Source of the DNA: Gnetum montanum
Lineage: Eukaryota > Streptophyta > Gnetopsida > Gnetales > Gnetaceae
DNA length: 48,228 bases
Assembly (NCBI GenBank): GCA_015680685.1
Contig: MNCI01021399.1
Coordinates: 1,883,522-1,931,749, forward strand
Reading direction: 5' to 3'
Part shown: one piece after another, positions 1-11,450 of the stretch
Numbering within the stretch: the first letter of the stretch is position 1
Layout of the letters: the number at the start of each line of letters is the position of its first letter
Position numbers and translations under genes: made by a program
Notes under the pieces: generated by a model
Told to the model about the DNA's origin: nothing
The model's input: the letters and a program-made list of their open reading frames with translations, nothing else
Databases searched by the model: none

Positions 1-310
1 CAAGGAATCGATTGCTCATCGCACTTAGGCTAGATTAGATTTTCTTACCCTTTTCCTCCTAGCTTAGTTTAGTTAATATTATTTTCCACTGCCTTCAGGA
101 GTAGCGTAGATTAGGAAACACATCATACACCTCATCTAGACTAAACCATACGTGACATATGAAAAACTAGTCTAGGTGGGAAGACATCGAACTGTGACCT
201 AAGGCTAACTATCAAGGTGCCACAACTAGTCCATCTGCGAAGTTCGACCGGATCGCGTGTGCAATGCTCGTTTCGTATGGTTGAGTGTAGGGGTACCTTG
301 CCACTCATCA
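1..310 (+). mobile_element. 3' end of an Athila-like LTR
   Basis: The last 80 or so bases closely resemble the end of the complete LTR at 5862-6758: both carry a CGTGTG/CGCACGTG stretch, then TTGAGTGTAGGGGTACCT, and finish in CTCATCA. The upstream part is more diverged but keeps the AGATTAGATT-like stretch seen in that LTR. No primer-binding site follows position 310, so this is read as a 3' LTR or solo LTR whose body lies left of the window. Sequence from 311 is therefore flanking DNA. Confidence 0.6.
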
Positions 311-1318
311 ACATCAAAGGTTCATTAGGCTCAGAACAAAGGGTTAAAACAGATGCACAATGAAATAGAGGTTTTCTAGGGACTTCTCTCATCATTATAT
401 TATGAGTAGAGGCATAACAAGTTCCCATTGACCAATAATATGTAGACATTAAAGCAACTCTTTCTTCTACAGGCTTTTGTAAAATATTCCAATATAAAGC
501 ACCAAAGCTATTAGGATTCATGTACCTATGTCCACGATCAATAAGAGTTTCTGCAAGTGCAGCTATGTTGTCTGCTTTCATCTTTTCACCATTCCATTCA
601 GGTGTAAACCAAAAACTATCATCAGCTAAATGCCAATGCGGCCATTGCGAATCATAATAACAATTATCTGCTTCACATCGCCAATGCTCATGACTACTCA
701 AGGGATTCTCATCAGTTTCTAATAAGGCTCTAATACTGATACCAGATTGGGATGTGACTCTGTGAGCCATAGCTAGCATATGCAGGGCTTACCTCAACAT
801 TACATGGAACCTACTAGGGCTGTCAAAACGCAAAAAGGTGTGCCTTGGGCATGACTCGAAGGACTCATTAGGCCATATCACATCCAAAACACTGGCTCAT
901 CAGTCCCTATTAGCAGGCTGTTGGCAGCAGTCGAAGACCTGTGACCATACTGTTCTATTGTAAGCTGTGCCTGTCCACACTGTGCATTAGTTGTACACCT
1001 TCTAGCCAAACAAAGATCTAAGCCCCTGATCTTGGGGCAGTGCATTCTCTCACTCAAGCCTATTTCATTTTGTTTTGTTATTACCATATTTTGCATCATT
1101 TCTTGTTTATGTTTATCGCTCAAGTTATACATAACATCCTTAAAGTAACTATTTACGAAAGGTTATTGTACATTGGTTAAGTCCCTGTCTGATCGACCAG
1201 ACCGTTCAGGGAACCCCATTTCCATTTTTTCCCTAGCACAACCCTCGCGCAGATCCAAGGTTAGGCTATACACTCGATAACCTCTTGGTATTCTAGCCAC
1301 TGACATTTTTGGTCGCTA
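311..1318 (-). pseudogene. Unidentified minus-strand coding relic
   Basis: Reading right to left, one frame starts with an ATG at 1306 (MSVARIPRGYRVYS...) and runs to 803, broken only by a TAA at 1163-1165 and a TGA at 878-880. A second frame opens at 779 and continues to the LTR edge at 310. Its middle is rich in aromatic residues, His and Cys (CEADNCYYDSQWPHWHLADD), followed by an alpha-helical-looking part (KADNIAALAETLIDRGHRYM). I do not recognise the family. A good donor-like GAG|GTAAGC lies on this strand near 788-796, so the two frames could be exons, though no clear acceptor was found. It lies between an LTR end and a truncated integrase, so both sides are cut. It could be a host gene, an unusual retroelement ORF or other inserted DNA. 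Confidence 0.4.
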
Positions 1319-2050
1319 CAACTTCGACTTGATCATTCGCTTGGGGTTGATAGGGCTTAGTTAGCTTATGATTCACCTTAAGTTATTGCATTATTTTCTT
1401 GAATGTAGCTCTAGTAAAATGAGTTCTATTATGTGATATTAACATTCATGACACTCCAAATCTATTTACCACATATTATTGAAAGAAATTTACAGTTATT
1501 GTGGCTATCCAATCTTTAACTTCAGCTACTTCCATCCACTTAGTACAATAATCAATAATCATGATAATGTAGGAATTTTCATTTTTGGCTATCAACCCTT
1601 CATCCTTTTGGCATCTTTCATAAGATTATGCAAACCAATGTTTGTCACTGAATATGGTAGGCCAAAAATAATCTTCCATCATCAATTTTAATGTTGTTAA
1701 TCATCTTGCATAATGACCACCATATGGTCCTTCATGTGCATCTTGTAGAACTCTTTGTTGATTCTCTTCTAGAATAGACCATTGAATTAAATCATCTACA
1801 TATATCTTATAAATATTTCATTTGATTTCCATGTATCATTCTACTTTGTAATCAAACTATGTTTTTTTCTTTTTATCCCATTTAGCAAGAAGTCCTTATG
1901 TAGTTAGATACGTCATATAATCAATAATCTATGATTTTGCTATTGAATCTAAAGTTATTTCTATCTTAGTAAATAAATTTTCATTAGAGAATTGATTTAA
2001 TAATGGTTCTTCATCCTCTTAAGAATCCCATCTAAGTCTTGATAGGTGAT
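1319..2050 (-). pseudogene. Integrase fragment (zinc finger and part of the DDE core)
   Basis: The minus-strand translation around 1780-1605 shows the H2C2 integrase zinc-finger region: VLQDAHEGPYGGHYARR, then DYFWPTIF, then SYERCQKD. The core begins with MIIDYCTKWMEVAEV. The catalytic SDNG motif reads SHNR here. The frame is lost just after PQANDQVEV at about 1319, where unrelated sequence starts. Compared with the plus-strand copy, everything after the catalytic Glu is missing. It is non-functional because of stops and the missing second Asp. Confidence 0.75.
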
Positions 2051-3270
2051 TAGATACAATATTCTCACTTCCTTTCCTATCAATCACCATTATGTCAAAT
2101 TGGACTAACCATTAGTTTATTTATTAAAAATATGATTTCATTATGGTCTATATGAACATAGATGGAATACCCAAGCATAGAATATCTAAGTTTTTCAAGT
2201 GCATATACCACAATCATAAGCTCCTTTTCTATAGTAGTATAGTTAAGTTATGCTCTAATAATGCTTCTACTTATGTAGTGTATGTAATACGGTTATTTTT
2301 TATCATCCAGATGGATCAATAGTGCTTCTACTGCATATCTTGAAGCATCAGTCATAATGCAAAAAGGCTTGGACCAATTTAGAGTTTGAAGGATTGGTGT
2401 CTTAATTAATTTCTACTTTAGGTTTTCAAATGCCTTTTCACATTGTTTGGACTATTGGAATGCTGCATTATTCTTTGTGAGTTTGACAAGTGACTTTGCA
2501 ATCTTTGAAACATTTTCAATAAATATTCTATAATACCATGTATGATCAAGGAATGATTAAAAATCCTTAATTTTTTATGATCTTTGGATAATATTTTTGA
2601 TGACTCTAATCTTTTCTGAATCTACCTCTATTCCTTTGTAAGATATCTTGTGCCCTAAAACTATGCCATCTTAAACCATTAAGTGGCTTTTCTACTAATT
2701 GAGCTTTAAATTTGTCTCAATGAATCATTTCAAAACCTTCTCTAAGTGTTCCAAATATAGTTTGAAGTTAAGCCCATATGTAAAGAAATCATTCATAAAT
2801 ACCTTGACTTCATTACAAATCTACTTTTAGAAGATGATAACAACAAGTCTCTAGAACATGGCTAGAGCATTATAGAGGTCAAATGACATTTTCTTGTATG
2901 TAAAAATTTTCTACAGCCTAGTGAATGTTATTTTCTATTAGTCCTTTGGTGTGATATAGATTTGATTATATCCATTGTATCCATTTAGAAAATTGTAGTA
3001 ATGATAAATTTGATCAACAAATGGTAAAGGAAAATGATGTTTGAATGTTGTTATATTCAAAAATTAAAATTCTATACAGACCCTTCACTTGCCACCCTTC
3101 TTTGAAACAATGGCTAATGGGCTAACCCATTTACTATCTATAATACGATAAATGAACCTTGCCTTTAACAACTTCTCTAATTCTTGTTTGAAAACTTTTT
3201 TAAGTTTTGGATTCAGTCTTTGTTGGGGCTGGTGACATGGTTTAACAACTAGATCAATGTAGACTTGATG
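2051..3270 (-). pseudogene. Reverse transcriptase and RNase H relic
   Basis: On the minus strand the RT starts with an RLNPKLKKVFKQELEKLL-like stretch, then IDSKWVSPLAIV, FPLPFVDQI, GYNGYNQIYITPKD, and VFMNDFFTYG. The last is the FMDD catalytic site with the first Asp changed to Asn. IVLGHKISYKGIEVD and a SFLDHTWYYR block follow, then RNase H with TEKELMIVVYALEKFR and HIDHNEIIFLIN. These blocks are the standard Ty3/gypsy pol order and align with 8750-10000 of element 1. Stops and small indels are frequent, and the polymerase active site is damaged. Confidence 0.8.
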
Positions 3271-3454
3271 TTGACAAATGCATGGATCAATGCATGTGAT
3301 CTCATCCTAAGACCATGCAAATTTAGTTTGTCATTTTTACCACTTCCAATAATTTTCTATTCTATTTATTATCAATATTGAAATTTATAATTTTTGATTT
3401 TTTTTTTTTGTAATTGGGAAAAGCATATTCAAGTGTATTTGATAGGGCTTTTAG

Positions 3455-4140
3455 TTATAATAGTTTAGGTTCATAGTTTTCTGGTATCTCTAATTTTCCA
3501 TATTCAATATCTTCATCTTGTTGCACATTTGTGTAGAAAGGTTGAACTTCTATCTTTTCTATTTTATTGGTCTCTTCAATGTAGGCACTTGTAATTTTAT
3601 CAACTAGTTCCATGCACATGTTTGATTCTAATTCTTCCTCATTAATCAGCCACTGCATGTCTTCTTATTTTATGACTATTGCATACAAATGCTTTTGTAC
3701 ACACATATCCTTAGCATATTTATTATAGGCTAGGATTGTATCTTATCATAGCATCCAAACTCTCTACATGTAATTGCATCCATTATTGTTGTATGCGATA
3801 CATGGAACTTTGTGTCTTTGAATGATCTTGGCTTTATCCTTCTTAGATATTTCTAAGGATAAGTCCCTAATTCTAAGTTTAGCATTGATGGTGCTAAACC
3901 ATGAACTTTCCATGATTATAGGAAATTCACCTTTATTCTTCCCAACATAAATAACTAGGAAATTTGTAGGATAAGACTAGCCACTTACGGTAGTTATTAC
4001 ATCTTCCACTTATCCTAGTGAAACAACAATAGACAGGTTAGCCAAATCTAGTCATATGTTGCACATCTTTAATGAAGGTGAATTCTAGGCCTTGTACATG
4101 TCTTTAGAAATGAGATTTATTCCTAACACAAAATTTGGTA
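3455..4140 (-). pseudogene. Retropepsin-like protease remnant plus protease-RT linker
   Basis: The minus-strand translation of about 4130-3690 aligns with the open frame at 37190-37624: both have FLVIyV-GkFPIIM, then STINAkLrIRDLSLEISK and VPCIaYN. This is the C-terminal half of a plant retropepsin domain; the catalytic D-S/T-G turn is not readable. The linker follows as an intact 67-codon frame (3658-3455) beginning MQWLINEEELESNMCMELVD, acidic and of the kind that precedes RT in Athila-like polyproteins. Element 1 has lost this region, so this copy shows what was there. Confidence 0.6.
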
Positions 4141-5861
4141 GAGCTTTACATGTTTTGCATCCTGCTATTTAGAGATAGATCTATCCTCTTCATGGGAAGC
4201 ACTCCTATTTTTATTCAGTATGTTATCATTTGTGTAAGCATGATAGTTGTTAGATCCTTTTTTGTTGAAATTGGAAGCATAGTACTATTTTGAGGACTTT
4301 GTGTGGAAGAAGCAAGGGTAGATGAAGTTCCTATCAGTCAAATCTTTTCTAGACTTATTCTAAAGAAGGGATGTTTCCTAGATCTTGGTTCACTTATATT
4401 AATGATGTCCTCTTGTAGAGTAAGTACCCTAGTAGCACTCTTCTACTATGATTATTTTGGCAATTCCCCTTGCATGATTGATGATGGTAGTCGCGGTATA
4501 GGATTAGGAGCTTGATAGGATGGACCTACTGCTAGTTGAGATGTGTAAGGATGTGATTCCATGTATGGGGTTGTAGGCCTATTGTATTTTATTGCATAGT
4601 AGGAAGAAGAATCATGGATAAGAGTATTTCTAGAAGATATGGGACATTATACATAGTCTCCATAAGGATCAGGTTGTTAATATGGATACTATTGCCTTGG
4701 AAATGGCATCCCTAATGACTGTGGTTGTTACCAATGCTATTGGTATTATTCCTATTGTTGAGAATGAGGCTCACTTGAATATTATGATTATTGATAGGAC
4801 CATCTATAATTACCTTGTAGATAAGGTAATCATCTTGGCATCTGTTTTTTGACAAACTTTGGATTCAATACATATGCCCCAAACTCTTGTAAGTGGCCTA
4901 TTACAAGACATCCCTTAGGATGTTCCTATAGGTACACTTTACATCTAGTGTAACTTTTAGAGCTTGAGTTTGTAATTTTCTTAATTGTAGTAATTTTTCC
5001 TTTAATTTTATAATGCTCAAATCTACTATTTTTTTCTTCTTCATGTCCTTATTTCTATTAAAAGCTTATTTAGTCATCTCTTGTACTATCTTTAGTGTCA
5101 TGGTAAAATGTTTTTATAGAATCCCATATTTTCTCTACCTTTGTTGCAATATCATTGACTACTTTCTAAATAGGTAGAGTCTTTCACTTGATCACATCTT
5201 CTAAAGTTTCTTCTTCTTATGTTTCACATATCCGTACATCTCTTTTACTAATCTCTATTATACTCTTCAGTGAATTTCCTTTTTTATAGTTCTCCTTCTT
5301 CTTTCACTACCTAATCTAGTAATCTTTGAATTCAATGAGATATCATCTATGATAATCTACCCTAGGCATATACTCCATGGTTCTTTCTAGTCTTATCTCT
5401 TATCTCATCAATGATGTGCCATAGTTGTTCTCCTTTATCAAATTCATGCCCTTAACATCTATGTAATAATTTGCATTTTTAGAATTTTTTTCTTAAGTTT
5501 GACAGTTAAGAATAAGTTTGATATTTATCATTGAAAAGTTCCAACATGATACTCCATCTTCTAATTGATTTGAGTTTTAAAGATCTATACCAACTTTATA
5601 CTTCCTTAATGAGTGTTCTAAGAAATAACTTTAATTTTTGCCATAGTTATTTCCCCTTGATCAAATTCATGGCCTTGACATCTATGTAATAATGAATAGT
5701 ATTCGTTCATTGTTGCATGAAGGGATTCATGTATTCCTTGCTTGCATTTTTAGATTTTTTTTCTTAAGTTTGACAGTCAAGAATAAGTTTGATATTTATC
5801 ATTGAAAAGTTTCAACATGATACTCCATCTTCTAATTGATTTGAGTTTTAAAGATCTATAC
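4141..5861 (-). pseudogene. gag relic with Retrotrans_gag-type domain
   Basis: The minus-strand reading of about 5861-5100 gives WYRSLKLKSIRRWSIML and FNDKYQTYS, nearly identical to the gag domain at 7960-8060 of element 1 (WYRSLELESIRRWSTML, FNDKYQMYS). Further left, 5000-4860 gives a Cys/His-containing stretch (SYTRCKVYL, GCLVIGHL) that could be a worn zinc knuckle. About 4850-4300 gives a Pro/Tyr/Ser-rich linker (PTTPYMESHPYTSQLAVGPS). The domain is partly duplicated (separate entry). Capsid-like function is known for the family; this copy is dead. Confidence 0.7.
5418..5861. repeat. Tandem duplication of a gag segment
   Basis: The left copy at 5418-5639 and the right copy at 5640-5861 both begin GCCATAGTT and share TTCTTAAGTTTGACAG, ATGATACTCCATCTTC and AAGATCTATAC. 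The left copy lacks about 57 bp present in the right one after CTATGTAATAA. The right copy ends exactly where the LTR at 5862 begins. The duplication is absent from the equivalent gag of element 1. Confidence 0.85.
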
Positions 5862-6758
5862 TAATGAAGTGTCTTTAAGTCAATGCATCGACTAGGCTAC
5901 GTATACTCAGCCACGTCGATGCGGGCCCATTGATGTAGCCTCCCTATGTCAACATGGCCCCGTTTACGCAACCACCTATCTTGGCCTATAAATAATAGGG
6001 CCTTCCGCCTCATTTAGGCACCTTTTGAGTAGTTGTAGCGAAGCTCTTGCAGTTTGTTCCTGTAGGAGATATAATATTTTCCAAGTGCTCGCAGTAGGCG
6101 TAAGAAAAGTGATCGGCTCTTTATTCAAGAGTTGATGTATCCGAGCCCATTGATGTGACGGCAATAAAGACGAACTATTCAAGCATTCCTTGTAGCATTT
6201 AGACTTAGCTATTTTATGCATTCAATAGTTTAATATGTTTATGCTTTATTAATTACTTGTGAATTACTTAAGTTTTAGTTATTATGATTTCAATCGCTAT
6301 TGTTCATTTGTAGTTCGTAAAGGCCATAAGTATGACCATCTCGAACGTAACTCAAACACTTGGTAAACCCAGTGACACTTAACGTCTGGTAACCCAGAAG
6401 TGTTAGGAGATGCTTAGAATGTGCTCGGAAGATGGGACTGGATACTTATGTTATGAGTAGTTAAGATTTAGATTAAGATAATTTTAGATTAATTAATATT
6501 CTAGCCTTACTTTCCAAGATAATTAGCTGCCAAAAAGATAATTAAAAATCTATAAAAATCATTAGCCTTAGTCTCACTTAACCATCGTAACAGAACCTCA
6601 CAAGTGAGATTAGGATGACAACGATTGTTCTAACCCAAGGTTTCACTGGTTAGAGTTTGGTGTATGTTAAGTGCTTACAGTTTGCAGATTTTGACCGAGT
6701 CGCACGTGAACGCTCGTGATTCATATGATTGGGCGTAGGGGTACCTAGCCGCTCATCA
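5862..6758 (+). repeat. 5' LTR of element 1
   Basis: It aligns base by base with 14744-15478 from TNATGAAGTGTC onward. The first dinucleotide reads TA here and TG in the 3' copy; the end is CATCA just before the PBS. A GC-rich array with GTCGATG/GTTTACG-type repeats (about 5885-5975) precedes a TATA box TATAAATA at 5987-5994. A possible poly(A) signal AATAAA lies at 6163-6168, placing R roughly between 6015 and 6190. Length is 897 bp. Confidence 0.9.
5987..5994 (+). promoter_or_regulatory. LTR TATA box
   Basis: TATAAATA in the 5' LTR, matched by TATAAATA at 14883-14890 in the 3' LTR. It lies just downstream of the GC-rich U3 array, as expected for an RNA polymerase II promoter. Confidence 0.7.
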
Positions 6759-6759
6759 T

Positions 6760-6777
6760 TGGCACCATTGCCGGGGA
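6760..6777 (+). promoter_or_regulatory. Primer-binding site, tRNA-Asp type
   Basis: TGGCACCATTGCCGGGGA lies one base after the LTR terminal CA. It is the plant tRNA-Asp-complementary PBS used by Athila-type elements with two G-to-A-type substitutions (GCGCC to GCACC, CGTTG to CATTG). Confidence 0.85.
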
Positions 6778-6834
6778 CTGTCAGTCTTTCATGCATCATC
6801 TAACCTTAGTGAAATTATCATTCAAGTCATTGGA

Positions 6835-8546
6835 ATGGACCCAGGATAGAAATATTTATGCATGCTAGGCAAATTAAAAGTAAATATTAAGGTACATCGA
6901 TTACATGGCCATTTAATGTCCAACATGTCTTCTCACAGGAGAGAGGTATTCGAACCACTAGTGCCACAAGAATGTTAGGTGATGTACAAACATCCCAATG
7001 AATATGTCCCTGATTTCACATTCATGCTACATTAGGATGAACATCTGCAATGGTGGGACATGGAGGGTAGCATTGTGCTACCTCCCGACCAATTAGCTCC
7101 TGCGATGCTATATCACAATTTGGGTAGATCGGGCATCCAAGACCGGGTTGTAGAGTATGTCATGGAGGACCATGACTATCAGGACTATCATCCCATGGAG
7201 GTTCAACAGATAAGAGACTAGTAGCAGGCAAAGAGATATGAATAGCAGAAGAAAAAATAATTCAGTAACCCCTTATTCTTGTAAGGGTTGCAAGATGATG
7301 GGGATCCCATCTTTCATGATACCCTTTCGATCGAACTTCCCCTGGGGCAGCAGATCCTCCAATTAATCATTCATAACAAACCTCTAAGTGACCATGATCC
7401 TCATAGGGATGGAGGGTCACATCGCAAGGCTAGGCAAGATGATCAAGGCTACCTTCAGGGTAGATTGGGAGATCGACACCAGAGCGGTGGCGATGCCTCT
7501 CCTTCTTCTCTATCCTCTCCCTTCCCTGTACCTTCATCCAGCTCAGGCTCTAAGCATAACATGGGAAGGCTGGAGTGCAAGGACGGTGGTAAACAGGTTC
7601 GGAAGGTGCAACATGAGGAAGTGCACGATCAATTGCGTGGCGCTCATTAGCATGAAAGGAGGGGTAGCTGGAATCATCACAAACATCATGGTCCCCAACA
7701 GGACTATGATTCAGACGAGCTATTGTTAGCTACTCGGAGCATGCTCCAGATCGCAGAGGCAGTTCACATTCCTAGTAGGCACATGAAGGATAGCCGGATC
7801 AAGTGCATTGATATGAACAACATCCCCAGATTTGAAGGGGGATACAACTGTGATCCACAAACCCACCTGCAGGCGTTCCATGATGCCTGCACCCTGCAAA
7901 ACATTGACAATGATTGACAATAGTTGAAGCTATTCCCTTGCACACTCATCAAAGAAGTTGAAAGTTGGTATCGATCCTTGGAGCTGGAATCAATCAGAAG
8001 ATGGAGTACGATGCTTGAAATTTTCAATGACAAATATCAAATGTACTCTAGAGTGGCGAATCTAAGACGACAGATCCAAGGTTGGAAACAAGGGAATCAT
8101 GAACCGTTAGATGCCAACATGAGCAGGTACTACTCATTGTTGCATTGGTGCCCTGGTCATGGTTCCTCTTAGCAGGCACAGCTTCACCACATCATTGATG
8201 GGCTCCATTTTGAAATGCGAAGGACCCTTGGCGTGTATGCCAAGGGACGATTGTCGGAGCTAAGGGCCCATCAGTTGCAGCGCCTCATTAAGCAGGTGGC
8301 CAAGGAGGAAGGAGAACTTTGGAAAAAGAAGAGTGTAGAAGAATTCAACTGGGACCCTTCCCTTAGAAAAAGGAAGGTATGATTTTGTGATGAGGAGGAT
8401 GAATCACCACTAGAAGCAGCAGTGAATCGCAAGACTTTACCGTTACAAAATTTTGCATATGAAGTATTGGTAAAGGTGGATAAGATGTGGGACTCTTTGG
8501 ATGAGAAATTCCAAAGTGTACTGAGAGATTCAAATAAGAGCCCCTA
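6835..8546 (+). pseudogene. gag of element 1
   Basis: One frame runs from the ATG at 6835 (MDPG, stop, KYLCMLG...) to about 8546, with in-frame stops at several sites, for example the two near 7915-7923 and the one at 8170. The first part (6835-7210) includes YKHPNEYVPDFTF and LPPDQLAPAMLYHNLG. The middle (7288-7720) is low-complexity and rich in Ser, Gln, His and Asp. The Retrotrans_gag domain lies at 7800-8260: FEGGYNCDPQTHLQAF, then WYRSLELESIRRW, FNDKYQMYSRVANLRRQ and YYSLLHWCPGHG. The frame goes straight into the pol linker with a frame change at 8546. No zinc knuckle or protease is found, so a deletion at this point is likely. Several stops are explainable by CAG-to-TAG changes. Confidence 0.8.
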
Positions 8547-11450
8547 GAGCTAAAGTCTTTACCGGTTCACTTGGAATATGCATTCTTACAAAATGGCAAG
8601 CCGGTAATTATCAATGCTGCCCTTGCTTCTGAACAGAAAAAGAGATTGCTGGAGATGGTAAACAAATGGGTTTCTACATTTGCATGGTCATATCCTGAGT
8701 TGACTGGAGTTGATCCCAAAGTCTGCTAGCATTAGATCTATCTTGACCCTTCCATGAAGCCACGATGACAACCACAAAGACAGTTGAATCCCAAACTAAA
8801 GTAGATCGTAAAAGATGAAATCGAACAATTTCTCAAGGCGGTATTCATCTATTCTGTCACTGATAGCGAATGGGTTAGCCCACTCATTATTTTGCCCAAG
8901 AAAGGTGGCAAGTGAAGGATCTATATTGATTTTTGGTTGCTCAATATGACGACCTTCAAGGACCACTTCATGCTCCCATTTGTGGACCAGGTGTTGGACA
9001 CCATTGCAGGACACCGTTACTATAGCTTTTTGGATGGTTATAGTGGTTATAACCAAATCCAAATATCACCAAAGGACCAAGCCAAAACAACGTTCACAAG
9101 TCCATGGGGGACTTTTGCATATAATAAGATGCCCTTTGGCCTGTGCAATGCACTTGCGACGTTCCAACGCCTTGTCCGAAGCATCTTCCAGCAACAAATC
9201 AGCAATGGTGTAGAAGTCTTCATGGATGACTTCTCCACCTATGGGGCCACATTCGAGCAAGCCTTGGACCATCTGGAGCAGGTTCTAAAAAGGTGCGTAG
9301 ACACCAATCTGTGGCTCAATTGGCAAAAGAGCCATTTGATGGTCCAAGAGGGCATTGTGCTGGGGCATTGCATCTCACAAACAAGGATCAGCATAGACCC
9401 TAAAAAGATCAGGGTCATCTAAGGAATCACCCGTCAACCAAGTACCATCAAAGATGTTTGATCATTCCTTGGACATACTGGTTACTACTGGCATTTCATT
9501 GAGCACTTCTCGAAGATCGCCAGGATGTTGGTAGAACTTACAAAGAAGGATACTCCATTCATCTAGACCAAAGAATGCGAGTCTGCATTCCAAGTGCTGA
9601 AACAGAAACTTGTAGAAGCTCCAGTTCTACGGGCACTTGGTTGGTCCAGACCCTTTCACATTATGACGAATGCCTCCAACTACACCTTGGGAGCTGTGCT
9701 TACATAGTGTGACGATCAGAAACGTCCATATTATATCCACTGTGCAAGCCATAGCATTGTGGGTGCTCAGCTAAACTACAACATCACCGAGAAGGAGTTG
9801 ATGGTGGTGGTGTTTGCCTTGGATAAATTCTAGCACTATGTGCTCGGATACAAGGTGTTTGTGCACACAGACCACAGTGCTATTAGGTTCCTGATGAACA
9901 AACCAATGGTGAGCCCTCGCATAATCCGGTGGCTGGTGATTCTTCAGGAGTTTGATCTTACCATGGTAGATCAAAAGGGGACCGAGAATGTGCTTGCTGA
10001 TCACTTGTCTCGGTTACTATGGGATGATGCAGAAGAGGAGGAGCCCTTATCTAACCAATTTCTAGATGAACTCCTCTTCATAGGCGCAGTTGATCCTCAT
10101 GCACCCAAGGAATCCCCTTGGTTCAACTACATCCTCATCTACCTCACAACCTAGGAGCTACCTGAGGAGTGGAATCATTGGCAGAAACAACAGTTTCTCC
10201 ATAAGGCCAAGCGTTTCATGGAAATCAACAGCCACCTTTACAAGGTGTGCGCAGATTACTTGGTTCGATGGTGTGTTCCTAATGACGATACACTGCACAT
10301 CCTTCAAGATGCTCACGAGGGCCCTTGTGGGGTCCACTATGCTGGATGCCAAACGACCATTAAAATCCTGCTTGCAGGGTATTATTGGCCTACACTTTTC
10401 AAGGACACCCAATGGTTCACATGATCCTGTGAATGATGCCAGAGGGACAGTGGAATGATGACATGGTTGGAGGGATCTCAATAGTGGATCCAACCACTAG
10501 AACCCTTCGACATCTGGGGTATCAACTTCATGGGGTCCATCAACCCCTTGTCAAATGGAAAGGCATACATCATAGTGGCTATGGACTACTGTACAAAGTG
10601 GGCAGAAGCAGCAGTCGTTGTTGACTGTTCTTCCAACACCGCCATATAATTTGTCCAGCAAAAAATCATTACCAGGTTTGGAGTGTCGTGTGCACTCATT
10701 TCTGACAATGGGACTCACTTCACAGGTATCACTTTTCGGAAACTCATGCAACGCTTGGGGGTGACACATAAATGTACAACACCCTATCACCCCCAAGCCA
10801 ATGGGCAAGCCGAAGTCACCAATAGGGAGATCACCAAGATCCTTACCCGAACCATTAGCAAATACAGGAAGGATTGGAGTACCAAGCTCAACGATGCCCT
10901 ATGGGCCTATCGCTCCACTTGGAAACTTCTTGTAGGGTACTCTCCCTCTGAGTTAGTGTACGGAAGTGTACGGAAAGTTGCCAACACTTCCAATCCAAGC
11001 AGAACTTCGGACACTATCCACAGCTAGTGACCTCGGCCTTGACCTACCACTAGCACAACTTGAATGACTAATTAATTAAGTGTGCTAGATGAGAACCGAT
11101 TAGTGGCCCTATTTTCAAACGAAATCCACAAGGCCTATAACAAGAAATGACATGATCTTAGGATTCAGAAGGTCACATTTAGATGTGGAGACAAGGTGTT
11201 GTATTGGAATCCCTCACATGTATCTCAACTGACCAAGTTTCAAACACTATGGGAGGGACCTTATATTGTCTCCGAAACCTTCCCATCCAAGGCCTTGCTT
11301 ATCCAAAAACCTGATGACCCCACCAAAACACAGTTAGTCAACCGCCAATAACTAAAGCCTTTCCATGAGCTCCACGCAACCAGTGCCACCACCTCATCAT
11401 CACCCGATCGACCACATTCCATATTTCATGTCTCCTCCTTTCCACCCAGT
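8547..11450 (+). pseudogene. pol of element 1 (RT, RNase H, integrase)
   Basis: A single frame holds the pre-RT linker (LPVHLEYAFLQNGKPVI), RT (8800-9420; FLDGYSGYNQIQISPKDQ, FMDD at 9222-9230), RNase H (9560-10015; LNYNITEKELMVVVFALDKF, HTDHSAIRFLMNKPM) and integrase (10200-11340). The integrase has the zinc-finger part HEGPCGVHYAGC, then GYYWPTLF, and the core with SDNGTHFTG and HPQANGQAEVTNREI. The first catalytic Asp (GIDFMG in relatives) reads GINFMG, with AAC at 10524-10526. A 10-bp tandem duplication at 10957-10976 shifts the frame, after which the integrase C-terminus (GDKVLYWNPSHVSQLTKF) continues in another frame. About a dozen in-frame stops make it inactive. No protease domain lies between gag and RT. 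Confidence 0.9.

Larger units (their letters stand above)
1319..5861 (-). mobile_element. Decayed minus-strand Ty3/gypsy (Athila-like) element, interrupted in gag
   Basis: On the minus strand the order is gag (5861-4141), protease (about 4140-3660), linker (3658-3455), RT and RNase H (about 3270-2050) and integrase (about 2050-1319). This is the Ty3/gypsy order. Peptides match the element 1 and element 2 polyproteins at many positions. No LTR survives: the left end is cut inside the integrase core and the right end is cut inside gag by the LTR at 5862. Almost no reading frame longer than 60 codons is left, so this is an old copy. The largest intact piece is the linker at 3455-3658. Confidence 0.85.
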
